From Streptomyces sp. 3214.6 (lineage in GTDB: Bacteria > Actinomycetota > Actinomycetes > Streptomycetales > Streptomycetaceae): a DNA stretch of 64,000 nucleotides. The stretch spans positions 7,316,001 through 7,380,000 of the forward strand of contig NZ_LT670819.1 in the NCBI RefSeq assembly GCF_900129855.1. The letters are read 5' to 3'. This document shows, one piece after another, positions 9,526 through 17,836 of this stretch. A program made the translations under genes and the position numbers. The first letter of the stretch is position 1. Each line of letters begins with the position of its first letter. Under the pieces are notes generated by a model, which was not told where the DNA came from, did no database searches, and was given only the letters and a program-made list of their open reading frames with translations.

Positions 9526-10103
9526 CGGGCGTGAGCCGAGGGTCCGCAATTCCACCCGGGGGTGGGCGTGTGAACAGGAAACCCGAACTGAAGGGGAGGG
9601 CCGCCCGGCTCGCGCGGCTCTTCCCGGCCGGCCCGCAGCAGGCGGCCCGCACTCCGTTCGTCCTCCTCGTCGTGCTCCTCCTCGGCGGCGGCCTCATCGG
9701 ACTGCTCGTGATGAACTCCGCGCTCAGCGAGGGCTCGTTCAAGAAGGACGACCTCCAGAAGGACACCAAGAGCCTCACCGACGAGGAGCAGGCGCTCCAG
9801 CGGGACATCGACTCCTACTCCGCCCCGGACGCCCTCCAGCGCCGCGCACGCGAACTCGGCATGATCCCCGGTGGGGACCCGGCCTTCCTGAACCCCGACG
9901 GCACCGTGAAGGGCGTCCCCTCGGCCGCCGCCCAGCAGTCCTCGCAGGACGCTCCGGCCGTCGTACGGCCGCCGGAGGCCATCACGCTCTCCCAGACGAT
10001 CGCGTCGCCGTCCCCCACGACCCCCACCACCTCCGCGCCGAGCGATCCTCCGGCCCAGAGCACCGCCCCGACCTCAGCCGCCCCCGAGACCCCCGGCAGG
10101 TGA
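9522..10103 (+). CDS. ftsL: Cell division protein FtsL
   Basis: A 193-residue bitopic membrane protein. The ATG at 9522 overlaps the rsmH stop and has AGGGAG upstream; GTG 9570 is a weaker alternative. A basic cytoplasmic N-terminus leads into one helix (about residues 46-65, PFVLLVVLLLGGGLIGLLVM). A short leucine-zipper-like coiled coil follows (SLTDEEQALQRDIDSYSAPDALQRRARELGM). The tail is long, Pro/Ser/Thr-rich and extracytoplasmic, as usual in Streptomyces. FtsL works with FtsQ/DivIC to activate septal peptidoglycan synthesis by FtsW-FtsI. Confidence 0.9.
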   Translation: MTGVSRGSAIPPGGGRVNRKPELKGRAARLARLFPAGPQQAARTPFVLLVVLLLGGGLIGLLVMNSALSEGSFKKDDLQKDTKSLTDEEQALQRDIDSYSAPDALQRRARELGMIPGGDPAFLNPDGTVKGVPSAAAQQSSQDAPAVVRPPEAITLSQTIASPSPTTPTTSAPSDPPAQSTAPTSAAPETPGR

Positions 10104-12076
10104 CGGAAGTGTCCGACAGGGAACCGCCACGCCGGCGCGTGCCCGGCCCCGCCCGGCCCGCCCGCCCCGCCTCCGCCCAGCGGCGCCCGGGCCCCGGCGC
10201 CCGCCCGGCCCGCCGTCCGACCGCCCCCGGCCCCCGCCCCGCGCCCGCGCGCGTGCTCCGGCTCGGCAGCCCCCGCCCCCGGCTGCGCATGGTGGGCCTC
10301 GCGCTCGCCCTGGTCCTGCTCGCCTTCATCGTCCGCCTGCTCCAGGTGCAGGCCGTCGACGCGAGCACCTACACCGCCAAGGCCGAGCAGAACCGGTACA
10401 TCGGCCGGGTGCTGCCCGCCGAGCGCGGCGAGATCACCGACCGCAGCGGCATCTCCTTCGCGACCAGCGAGGACGCCTACGACATCACGGCCGACCCCAC
10501 GATGTTCAACCGCAAGCAGCTGAAGGTCGGCGACGGCCCCGAGCAGGCGGCCGCGCTCCTCGCGCCGATCCTCGGCCAGGAGCAGTCCGCGCTCGTGCGC
10601 AAGCTGCGGCCCAAGGACCCGACCGCGCGGTACACGATGCTCGCCGGCCGGCAGACCCCGCAGGTCTGGAAGCAGATCAAGGATCTGAAGTCGGCGCTCG
10701 CCACGAAGGCGGAGACGGACAGCTCCACGGTCAACGTCCTCGCGGGCGTCCTCGCCGTCCCCAGCACCAAGCGCGTGTACCCCAACGGCGAGCTCGCCGC
10801 CGGGATACTGGGCTGGGTCAACGCCGACGGCAAGGGCGGCGGCGGCATCGAACAGCAGCTGAACGCGACTTTGGCCGGCCAGGACGGCAAGATCCGCTAC
10901 GCCCAGTCCGGTGGGCGGCAGGTGCCCACCGCGGGCTCCACCGAGACCCCCGCGGTGCCCGGCTCCGACGTCGAGCTGACGATCGACCGGGACATCCAGT
11001 GGGCCGCGCAGAACGCCATCACCGAGCAGGTGAAGGAGTCCGCGGCGGACCGCGGCTACGTCATCGTCCAGGACACCCGCACCGGCCAGATCCTCGCCAT
11101 GGCCAACTCGCCCGGCTTCGACCCCAATGACCTTGCCCAGGCCCACGCCACGGACCTGGGCAACGCCGCCGTCCAGGACGCCTACGAGCCCGGCTCCACC
11201 GCCAAGGTCATGTCGATGGCCGCCGTCCTGGAGGAGAACGCGGCGACGCCGTTGACGCACGTCACCGTGCCCAACCGGCTGCACCGCGGCGACCGGCTCT
11301 TCCAGGACGACATCGACCACCCCACCTGGTACCTCACCCTCAACGGCGTGCTCGCCAAGTCCAGCAACATCGGCACCATCCTGGCCACCGGCCAACTCGG
11401 CAGGACGCAGGCCGAGGCCAACCGCGTCCTCTACTCCTACCTGCGCAAGTTCGGCATCGGCGGCCCCACCGGGCTCGGCTTCCCCGGCGAGACCAAGGGG
11501 ATTCTCGCCGCGCCCGCCGCGTGGTCGACCTCGCAGCAGTACACGATTCCCTTCGGCCAGGGCATGTCCGTGAGCGCGCTCCAGGCGGCCTCCGTGTACT
11601 CGACGATCGCCAACGGCGGCGTCCGCGTCGAACCCACCCTGGTGCGCGGCACCAAGGGGCCGGACGGCCGTTTCATCCCCGCCGAGGCACCCGCCACGTC
11701 CCGTGTCGTCAGCCAGAAGACGGCGAAGACCCTCGCCCAGATGCTGGAGTCGGTCGTGGACGACGAACAGGGCACCGGCGCCAAGGCGCGCATCCCCGGC
11801 TACCGCGTCGCGGGCAAGACCGGCACCGCCAACCGCGTGGATCCGGCCACCGGCACCTACAAGGGCTACACGTCGTCGTTCGCCGGGTTCGCGCCGGCCG
11901 ACAGCCCCCGGGTCACCGTGTACTGCGCCATCCAGAACGCCACCAAGGGCAGTTACTTCGGCGGCCAGATCTGCGGTCCCGTCTTCAAGCAGGTCATGGA
12001 GTTCGCCCTGAAGACCCTGCAGATCCCCCCGACCGGCGCGAAGGCCGCGAACCTCCCGGTCTCCTTCACGCCCTGA
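10100..12076 (+). CDS. ftsI: Septal transpeptidase FtsI (class B PBP3)
   Basis: A 658-residue class B penicillin-binding protein. The start is GTG 10100 (GTGA overlap with ftsL) or GTG 10109; reading frame further upstream is not coding. A very Pro/Arg-rich cytoplasmic stretch of about 70 residues precedes a single helix (MVGLALALVLLAFIVRLLQV). The transpeptidase motifs are STAK near residue 364 (EPGSTAKVMSM), SSN near 420 (LAKSSNIGT) and KTGT near 571 (VAGKTGTAN). It cross-links septal peptidoglycan with FtsW. An 80-base gap follows before murE. Confidence 0.95.
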   Translation: MTEVSDREPPRRRVPGPARPARPASAQRRPGPGARPARRPTAPGPRPAPARVLRLGSPRPRLRMVGLALALVLLAFIVRLLQVQAVDASTYTAKAEQNRYIGRVLPAERGEITDRSGISFATSEDAYDITADPTMFNRKQLKVGDGPEQAAALLAPILGQEQSALVRKLRPKDPTARYTMLAGRQTPQVWKQIKDLKSALATKAETDSSTVNVLAGVLAVPSTKRVYPNGELAAGILGWVNADGKGGGGIEQQLNATLAGQDGKIRYAQSGGRQVPTAGSTETPAVPGSDVELTIDRDIQWAAQNAITEQVKESAADRGYVIVQDTRTGQILAMANSPGFDPNDLAQAHATDLGNAAVQDAYEPGSTAKVMSMAAVLEENAATPLTHVTVPNRLHRGDRLFQDDIDHPTWYLTLNGVLAKSSNIGTILATGQLGRTQAEANRVLYSYLRKFGIGGPTGLGFPGETKGILAAPAAWSTSQQYTIPFGQGMSVSALQAASVYSTIANGGVRVEPTLVRGTKGPDGRFIPAEAPATSRVVSQKTAKTLAQMLESVVDDEQGTGAKARIPGYRVAGKTGTANRVDPATGTYKGYTSSFAGFAPADSPRVTVYCAIQNATKGSYFGGQICGPVFKQVMEFALKTLQIPPTGAKAANLPVSFTP

Positions 12077-12156
12077 CCGCCCGCACCTTTTGTCCCCCGT
12101 CCGCCTCCGACCCCCGCCCGCCACTGTTCAGCGCCGAACAAGCCAGGAACCGATCC

Positions 12157-13827
12157 GTGACCATGATCACTCCCGACCCCGGGAATCACGCACCGCCCGC
12201 GGCGCCCCGTGCGCCCTCGCTTCGCCCGCAGGGCGGTGCGCCCGGTACGCTCACCGCCGTGCCACACGCTGATCAGTCCCAAACCACCCAGAAGGGCGCT
12301 TCCGTGACGAATCCGGGACCGCCCCGGCCGGCCCAGGTCTCCGCCACACCCCTCGCGGAACTCGCCGATCAGCTGGATGTCGAGCAGCCGGAGAGTGCCG
12401 CCGCCGAGGTCACGGGCATCACCCACGACTCGCGCGCGGTCCGCCCCGGTGACGTGTACGCCGCCCTCCCGGGCGCCCGTCTGCACGGTGCCGACTTCGT
12501 CATGCAGGCCGCGGGCCTCGGCGCGGTCGCCGTCCTGACCGACCCCACCGGCGCCGAGCGCGCCGCCGCGACCGGCCTGCCGGTCCTGGTGGTCGACGAC
12601 CCGCGCGGGCGGATGGGCGAACTGGCGGCCACCATCTACGGCCACCCCGGCCGCGACCTGCTGCAGATCGGCATCACCGGCACCTCGGGCAAGACCACCA
12701 CCGCCTACCTCGTCGAGGGCGGCCTGAAGTCCGTCAGATCCACCGGGCTCATCGGCACCGTCGAGATGCGCATCGGCGACGAGCGCATCAAGTCCGAGCG
12801 CACCACCCCCGAAGCCACCGACCTCCAGGCCCTGTTCGCCGTCATGCGCGAGCGTGGTGTCGAAGCGGTCGCCATGGAGGTCTCCAGCCACGCGCTGGTC
12901 CTCGGCCGGGTCGACGGCTGCGTCTTCGACATCGCCGTCTTCAACAACCTCAGCCCGGAGCACATGGAGTTCCACTCCGGCATGGAGGACTACTTCCAGG
13001 CCAAGGCACAGCTGTTCACCCGGAAACGCAGCAAACGCGGCGTGGTCAACTTCGACGACGAGTACGGCCGCCGGCTGGTCCAGGAGGCCGAGGTCCCCGT
13101 CGTCACCTTCTCCGCCGAGGGCCACCCCGACGCCGACTGGCGCGCCGTGGACGTCGAGATCGGCCCGATGGACTCGACGTTCACCGTCGTCGGCCCCGAG
13201 GGGGTGCGGATCGCGGCCAGGTCGCCGCTGCCGGGCTCCTTCAACGTGGCGAACACGCTCGCCGCGATCGTCTCCCTCGCGGCGGCCGGCCTCGACCCGC
13301 AGACCGCCGCCGACGGCGTCGCCGCCGTGCCGGGCGTGCCGGGCCGCCTGGAGCGCGTGGATGCCGGGCAGGACTACCTCGCGGTCGTCGACTACGCCCA
13401 CAAGACGGACGCCGTCGAGTCGGTCCTGAAGGCGCTGCGCAAGGTCACCAAGGGCCGGCTGCACGTCGTCCTCGGCTGCGGCGGCGACCGGGACCGCAGC
13501 AAGCGCGCCCCGATGGGCGCCGCCGTCGCACGGCTCGCCGACACCGCCGTGCTGACCTCCGACAACCCCCGCTCCGAGGACCCCCTCGCGATCCTCGCGA
13601 CCATGCTCGAGGGCGCGGCGTCCGTGCCCGCGCACGAGCGCGGCGAGGTGCTGCTGTTCGAGGACCGGGCCGCCGCGATCGCCGCCGTCGTCGCCCGCGC
13701 GCACGCCGGGGACACCGTGCTGGTCGCGGGCAAGGGCCATGAGCAGGGCCAGGACATCGCCGGCGTCGTCCGTCCGTTCGACGACCGCCAGGTGCTTCGC
13801 GAAGCTATCCAGCAGACCCAGGGATGA
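12157..13827 (+). CDS. murE: UDP-MurNAc-L-Ala-D-Glu:diaminopimelate ligase
   Basis: A 556-residue Mur ligase if started at GTG 12157 (AGGA eight bases upstream). GTG 12259 and GTG 12304 would give about 522 and 507 residues; the extra N-terminus is Pro-rich and may not be translated. The P-loop is GITGTSGKTTTAYL. The DNPR signature in LTSDNPRSEDP marks acceptance of diaminopimelate rather than lysine. Streptomyces walls contain LL-DAP, so that is the inferred substrate. Substrate-binding blocks EVSSHALVLGRV and VVDYAHKTDAVESVL are intact. Confidence 0.94.
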   Translation: MTMITPDPGNHAPPAAPRAPSLRPQGGAPGTLTAVPHADQSQTTQKGASVTNPGPPRPAQVSATPLAELADQLDVEQPESAAAEVTGITHDSRAVRPGDVYAALPGARLHGADFVMQAAGLGAVAVLTDPTGAERAAATGLPVLVVDDPRGRMGELAATIYGHPGRDLLQIGITGTSGKTTTAYLVEGGLKSVRSTGLIGTVEMRIGDERIKSERTTPEATDLQALFAVMRERGVEAVAMEVSSHALVLGRVDGCVFDIAVFNNLSPEHMEFHSGMEDYFQAKAQLFTRKRSKRGVVNFDDEYGRRLVQEAEVPVVTFSAEGHPDADWRAVDVEIGPMDSTFTVVGPEGVRIAARSPLPGSFNVANTLAAIVSLAAAGLDPQTAADGVAAVPGVPGRLERVDAGQDYLAVVDYAHKTDAVESVLKALRKVTKGRLHVVLGCGGDRDRSKRAPMGAAVARLADTAVLTSDNPRSEDPLAILATMLEGAASVPAHERGEVLLFEDRAAAIAAVVARAHAGDTVLVAGKGHEQGQDIAGVVRPFDDRQVLREAIQQTQG

Positions 13828-13831
13828 ACTT

Positions 13832-15247
13832 GTGATCGCCCTCTCCCTCGCCGAGATCGCAGCAGTCGTCGGCGGGCAGACGCACGACATACCGGATCCG
13901 TCCGCGCAGGTCACCGGACCGGTCGTCCGGGACTCCCGCGAGGTGGAGCCCGGCAGCCTCTTCGTCGCCTTCGTCGGCGAACACGTGGACGGCCACGACT
14001 ACGCGGCCGCGGTCGTCGAGGCGGGAGCGGCGGCCGTACTGGCCTCGCGGCCCGTCGGCGTCCCCGCGATCGTCGTGGACGACGTCCAGGCGGCGCTCGG
14101 CGCCCTCGCCCGGCACGTCGTGCACAAGCTCGGCACGACGCTCGTCGCGCTCACCGGCTCGGCCGGCAAGACCAGCACCAAGGACCTCATCGCCCAGGTC
14201 CTGCGGCGCAAGGCGCCGACCGTCTTCACACCGGGCTCGCTCAACAACGAGATCGGGCTCCCGCTGACCGCCCTGTCCGCCACCGAGGAGACGAAGTTCC
14301 TCGTGCTGGAGATGGGCGCCCGCGGCATCGGGCACATCCGCTATCTCGCCGATCTGACGCCCCCGAAGGTCGGCCTCGTCCTCAACGTCGGCACCGCCCA
14401 CATCGGCGAGTTCGGCGGCCGCGAACAGATCGCACAGGCAAAGGGCGAGCTCGTCGAGAGCCTCCCGCCGGCGAGCGAGGGCGGCACGGCGATCCTCAAC
14501 GCCGACGACCCGTTGGTCCGGGCCATGGCCTCCCGTACGCAGGCGAAGGTGGTCCTTTTCGGAGAGTCCGGCGAAGCGGACGTACGCGCCGAGAACGTAC
14601 GACTCACGGACAGCGGACAGCCCGTCTTCAGCCTTCGCACACCCTCCGGGTGCAGCGATGTGACCATGCGCCTGTACGGTGAGCACCACGTGTCGAACGC
14701 GCTCGCCGCGGCCGCCGTCGCCCATGAGCTGGGCATGTCCGTGGAAGAGATCGCCACCGCACTCTCCGAGGCGGGCTCCCTCTCCCGCTGGCGGATGGAG
14801 GTCGCCGAGCGCCCGGACGGCGTGACGATCGTCAACGACGCCTACAACGCGAACCCCGAGTCCATGCGAGCCGCTCTGCGCGCGCTGGCGGCCATGGGCA
14901 GGGGGCGGCGGACCTGGGCGGTGCTCGGCAAGATGGCCGAGCTCGGGGACGAGGCGCTCGCCGAGCACGACGCGGTCGGACGGCTCGCCGTCCGGCTCAA
15001 TGTCGGCAAGCTCGTCGCGGTCGGGGGCAGGGAAGCCTCCTGGCTGCAACTGGGCGCATATAACGAGGGTTCGTGGGGTGAGGAGTCGGTGCACGTGTCC
15101 GACGCACAGGCGGCGGTCGACCTGTTGCGCAGCGAGTTGCGCCCGGGGGACGTCGTGCTCGTGAAGGCGTCCCGTTCGGTCGGCCTCGAGAGCGTCGCGC
15201 AGGCGCTGCTCGCGACCGGCGCCGAGGGTGAGGTCGCCGCCCGATGA
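13832..15247 (+). CDS. murF: UDP-MurNAc-tripeptide:D-Ala-D-Ala ligase
   Basis: A 471-residue Mur ligase starting at GTG 13832, four bases after the murE stop, with GGGATG upstream. The domains are an N-terminal UDP-binding part (VTGPVVRDSREVEPGSLFVAF), a central ATP domain with P-loop ALTGSAGKTSTKDL, and a C-terminal domain with VNDAYNANPESM. It adds D-Ala-D-Ala to finish the cytoplasmic pentapeptide precursor. Its stop overlaps mraY (ATGA). Confidence 0.95.
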   Translation: MIALSLAEIAAVVGGQTHDIPDPSAQVTGPVVRDSREVEPGSLFVAFVGEHVDGHDYAAAVVEAGAAAVLASRPVGVPAIVVDDVQAALGALARHVVHKLGTTLVALTGSAGKTSTKDLIAQVLRRKAPTVFTPGSLNNEIGLPLTALSATEETKFLVLEMGARGIGHIRYLADLTPPKVGLVLNVGTAHIGEFGGREQIAQAKGELVESLPPASEGGTAILNADDPLVRAMASRTQAKVVLFGESGEADVRAENVRLTDSGQPVFSLRTPSGCSDVTMRLYGEHHVSNALAAAAVAHELGMSVEEIATALSEAGSLSRWRMEVAERPDGVTIVNDAYNANPESMRAALRALAAMGRGRRTWAVLGKMAELGDEALAEHDAVGRLAVRLNVGKLVAVGGREASWLQLGAYNEGSWGEESVHVSDAQAAVDLLRSELRPGDVVLVKASRSVGLESVAQALLATGAEGEVAAR

Positions 15248-16317
15248 TGAATCAGATCCTGTTCGCGGGTGTGATCGGCCTCTTCCTGACGCTGGTCGGC
15301 ACGCCACTGCTGATCAAGCTGCTGGCGCGCAAGGGCTACGGCCAGTACATCCGCGACGACGGCCCGCGCGAGCATGCCAGCAAGCGCGGTACGCCGACCA
15401 TGGGCGGTATCGCCTTCATCCTCGCGACGGTCGCCGCGTACTTCCTGTCCAAGGTGATCACGGGCAAGCCGCCGACCTACTCGGGTCTGCTGGTGCTGGG
15501 CCTGATGTGCGGCATGGGCCTGGTCGGCTTCCTCGACGACTACATCAAGATCGTCAAGCGACGTTCGCTGGGTCTGCGGGCCAAGGCGAAGATGGCCGGC
15601 CAGCTGATCGTCGGCATCGCCTTCGCGGTGCTGTCGCTGCAGTTCTCCGACAACCGGGGCAACACGCCCGCCTCCACCAAGCTGTCGTTCATCACGGACT
15701 TCGGCTGGACGATCGGCCCGGTGCTGTTCGTCGTCTGGGCGCTGTTCATGATCCTGGCGATGTCCAACGGCGTGAACCTGACGGACGGTCTGGACGGCCT
15801 CGCCACCGGCGCCTCCGTCCTCGTCTTCGGCGCGTACACGTTCATCGGCGTCTGGCAGTTCCAGGAGTCCTGCGCCAACGGCGAGACGCTGACCAACCCC
15901 AGCGCCTGTTACGAGGTGCGCGACCCGCTGGACCTCGCGGTCATCGCCTCCGCGCTGATGGGCGCCTGCCTCGGCTTCCTGTGGTGGAACACGTCGCCGG
16001 CCAAGATCTTCATGGGCGACACCGGTTCGCTGGCGCTCGGCGGCGTCCTCGCGGGCCTCGCGATCTGCTCCCGCACCGAGCTGCTGATCGCCCTCCTCGG
16101 CGGCCTGTTCGTGCTGATCACCATGTCGGTGGTCATCCAGGTCGGCTCCTTCAAGCTCACCGGAAAGCGCGTCTTCCGGATGGCGCCACTCCAGCACCAC
16201 TTCGAACTCAAGGGCTGGTCCGAGGTCCTGGTGGTGGTCCGCTTCTGGATCATCCAGGGCATCTGTGTGATCGTCGGACTGGGCCTCTTCTACGCGGGAT
16301 GGGCAGCGGACAAGTGA
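15244..16317 (+). CDS. mraY: Phospho-MurNAc-pentapeptide translocase MraY
   Basis: A 357-residue polytopic membrane protein of about ten helices, starting at ATG 15244 overlapping murF. The family motifs are GTPTMGGIAF, the Asp pair in VGFLDDYIKIVKRRSLGL, NLTDGLDGLA, GDTGSLALGG, and FRMAPLQHHFELKG with the conserved HHFE. It makes lipid I from UDP-MurNAc-pentapeptide and undecaprenyl phosphate at the inner face of the membrane. Confidence 0.97.
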   Translation: MMNQILFAGVIGLFLTLVGTPLLIKLLARKGYGQYIRDDGPREHASKRGTPTMGGIAFILATVAAYFLSKVITGKPPTYSGLLVLGLMCGMGLVGFLDDYIKIVKRRSLGLRAKAKMAGQLIVGIAFAVLSLQFSDNRGNTPASTKLSFITDFGWTIGPVLFVVWALFMILAMSNGVNLTDGLDGLATGASVLVFGAYTFIGVWQFQESCANGETLTNPSACYEVRDPLDLAVIASALMGACLGFLWWNTSPAKIFMGDTGSLALGGVLAGLAICSRTELLIALLGGLFVLITMSVVIQVGSFKLTGKRVFRMAPLQHHFELKGWSEVLVVVRFWIIQGICVIVGLGLFYAGWAADK

Positions 16318-17717
16318 CCGACTGGCAGGGGAAGAACGTCACCGTCGCCGGGCTCGGCGTCTCCGGCATCCCGGCGGCCAAGGCGCTGCACGGGCTCGGC
16401 GCGAACGTCACGGTCGTCAACGACGGCGACGACGCACGCGCGCGTGAACAGGCCGCCGAGCTCCGGGCCCTGGGCGTCACCGTGCGCCTCGGCGACGGGG
16501 CGACCCTGCCCGAAGGCACCGAACTCGTCGTCACCGCACCCGGCTGGAAGCCCGACAAGCCCCTGTTCACGGCCGCACGCGAAGCCGGTGTGCCGGTCTG
16601 GGGCGACGTCGAACTGGCCTGGCGGCTCAGGGGACCCGACGCGGCCCCCTGGCTGTGCGTCACCGGCACCAACGGCAAGACGACCACCACCCAGATGCTG
16701 GCGTCGATCCTGAAGGCGGCCGGCCTGCGCACGGCGGCCGTCGGCAACATCGGAGTCTCCCTGCTGGACGCCGTCCTCGGCGAGGAGCGCCACGACGTCC
16801 TCGCCGTGGAACTGTCCAGCTACCAGCTGCACTGGGCGCCCTCGCTGCGCGCCCACTCCGCCGCCGTCCTCAACCTCGCCCCCGACCACCTCGACTGGCA
16901 CGGCTCCATGGAGGCGTACGCCAAGGACAAGGGCCGTATCTACGAGGGCAATCGGGTCGCCTGCGTCTACAACGTCGCCGACAAGGCCACCGAGGACCTG
17001 GTGCGCGAGGCGGACGTCGAGGAGGGCTGCCGGGCCATCGGCTTCACCCTCGGCGCGCCCGCCCCGTCCCAACTCGGCGTGGTGGACGGCGTCCTGGTCG
17101 ACCGCGCCTTCGTCGAGAACCGGCAGAAGAACGCCCAGGAGCTCGCCGAGGTCTCCGACGTCAACCCGCCCGCCCCGCACAACATCGCCAACGCCCTTGC
17201 CGCGGCGGCCCTCGCCCGCGCCTTCGGGGTGCCCCCCAAGGCAGTCCGGGACGGCCTGCGGGCCTTCACCCCCGACGCCCACCGCATCGCCCTCGTGGCG
17301 GACCTGGACGGCGTCGCCTACGTCGACGACTCCAAGGCCACCAACACGCACGCGGCACAAGCCTCGTTGGCCGCGTACGAGTCGATCGTCTGGATCGCGG
17401 GCGGTCTCGCCAAGGGCGCGACCTTCGACGAGCTGGTCGCGAGGTCGGCAAAGCGACTTCGCGGAGTCGTGCTCATCGGCGCCGATCGCGCCCTGATCCG
17501 TGAAGCCCTGGCGCGACACGCCCCGGAAGTACCCGTCGTCGACCTCGACCGGACCGACACTGGGGCGATGCTCGCGGCTGTCCAGGAGGCCCGGCGCCTC
17601 GCAGTCGAAGGCGACACGGTGCTGCTCGCCCCGGCCTGCGCCTCCATGGATATGTTCGTCAACTACAACCAGCGCGGTGACGCGTTCGCATCGGCGGTTG
17701 GCGAACTCGGAACCTGA
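16299..17717 (+). CDS. murD: UDP-MurNAc-L-Ala:D-glutamate ligase
   Basis: A 472-residue Mur ligase. I chose ATG 16299 inside the end of mraY; GTG 16314, which overlaps the mraY stop as GTGA, would give 467 residues and is nearly as good. An N-terminal Rossmann-like domain begins VTVAGLGVSGIPAAKAL. The P-loop is CVTGTNGKTTTTQML. LNLAPDHLDWHGSM and VDDSKATNTHA are further family blocks. It adds D-Glu to UDP-MurNAc-L-Ala. Being encoded after MraY and before FtsW is standard dcw order. Confidence 0.95.
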   Translation: MGSGQVTDWQGKNVTVAGLGVSGIPAAKALHGLGANVTVVNDGDDARAREQAAELRALGVTVRLGDGATLPEGTELVVTAPGWKPDKPLFTAAREAGVPVWGDVELAWRLRGPDAAPWLCVTGTNGKTTTTQMLASILKAAGLRTAAVGNIGVSLLDAVLGEERHDVLAVELSSYQLHWAPSLRAHSAAVLNLAPDHLDWHGSMEAYAKDKGRIYEGNRVACVYNVADKATEDLVREADVEEGCRAIGFTLGAPAPSQLGVVDGVLVDRAFVENRQKNAQELAEVSDVNPPAPHNIANALAAAALARAFGVPPKAVRDGLRAFTPDAHRIALVADLDGVAYVDDSKATNTHAAQASLAAYESIVWIAGGLAKGATFDELVARSAKRLRGVVLIGADRALIREALARHAPEVPVVDLDRTDTGAMLAAVQEARRLAVEGDTVLLAPACASMDMFVNYNQRGDAFASAVGELGT

Positions 17718-17752
17718 CCCGGCCGCCTGCCGGGCGACCTTGGGAGGGACGC

Positions 17753-17836
17753 GTGGGACCGTCACGGCCGACGTACGGCGCAGCGACCGGGTACAGCGCC
17801 CGCGCCGCGCACAGCGGAGCTGCGGATGCCCGGTAG
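17753..17836 (+). CDS. Possible 27-codon leader ORF overlapping ftsW
   Basis: GTG 17753 has the best ribosome-binding site of the region (GGGAGGGA) and opens a 27-codon frame beginning MGPSRPTYGAATG. Its TAG (17834-17836) lies just past the ftsW ATG (17826), in another frame. It might couple translation into ftsW, whose own site (GGAG at 17816-17819) is modest. No known domain. It may also be a chance ORF. Confidence 0.3.
   Translation: MGPSRPTYGAATGYSARAAHSGAADAR

Noticed and set aside
8299..9555. Upstream extension of the carbonic anhydrase frame
   Set aside because: Antisense to rsmH; the conserved protein begins at 8298/8292.
9425..10099. Upstream extension of the ftsI frame
   Set aside because: Overlaps rsmH and ftsL in a different frame; Arg/Pro-rich nonsense.
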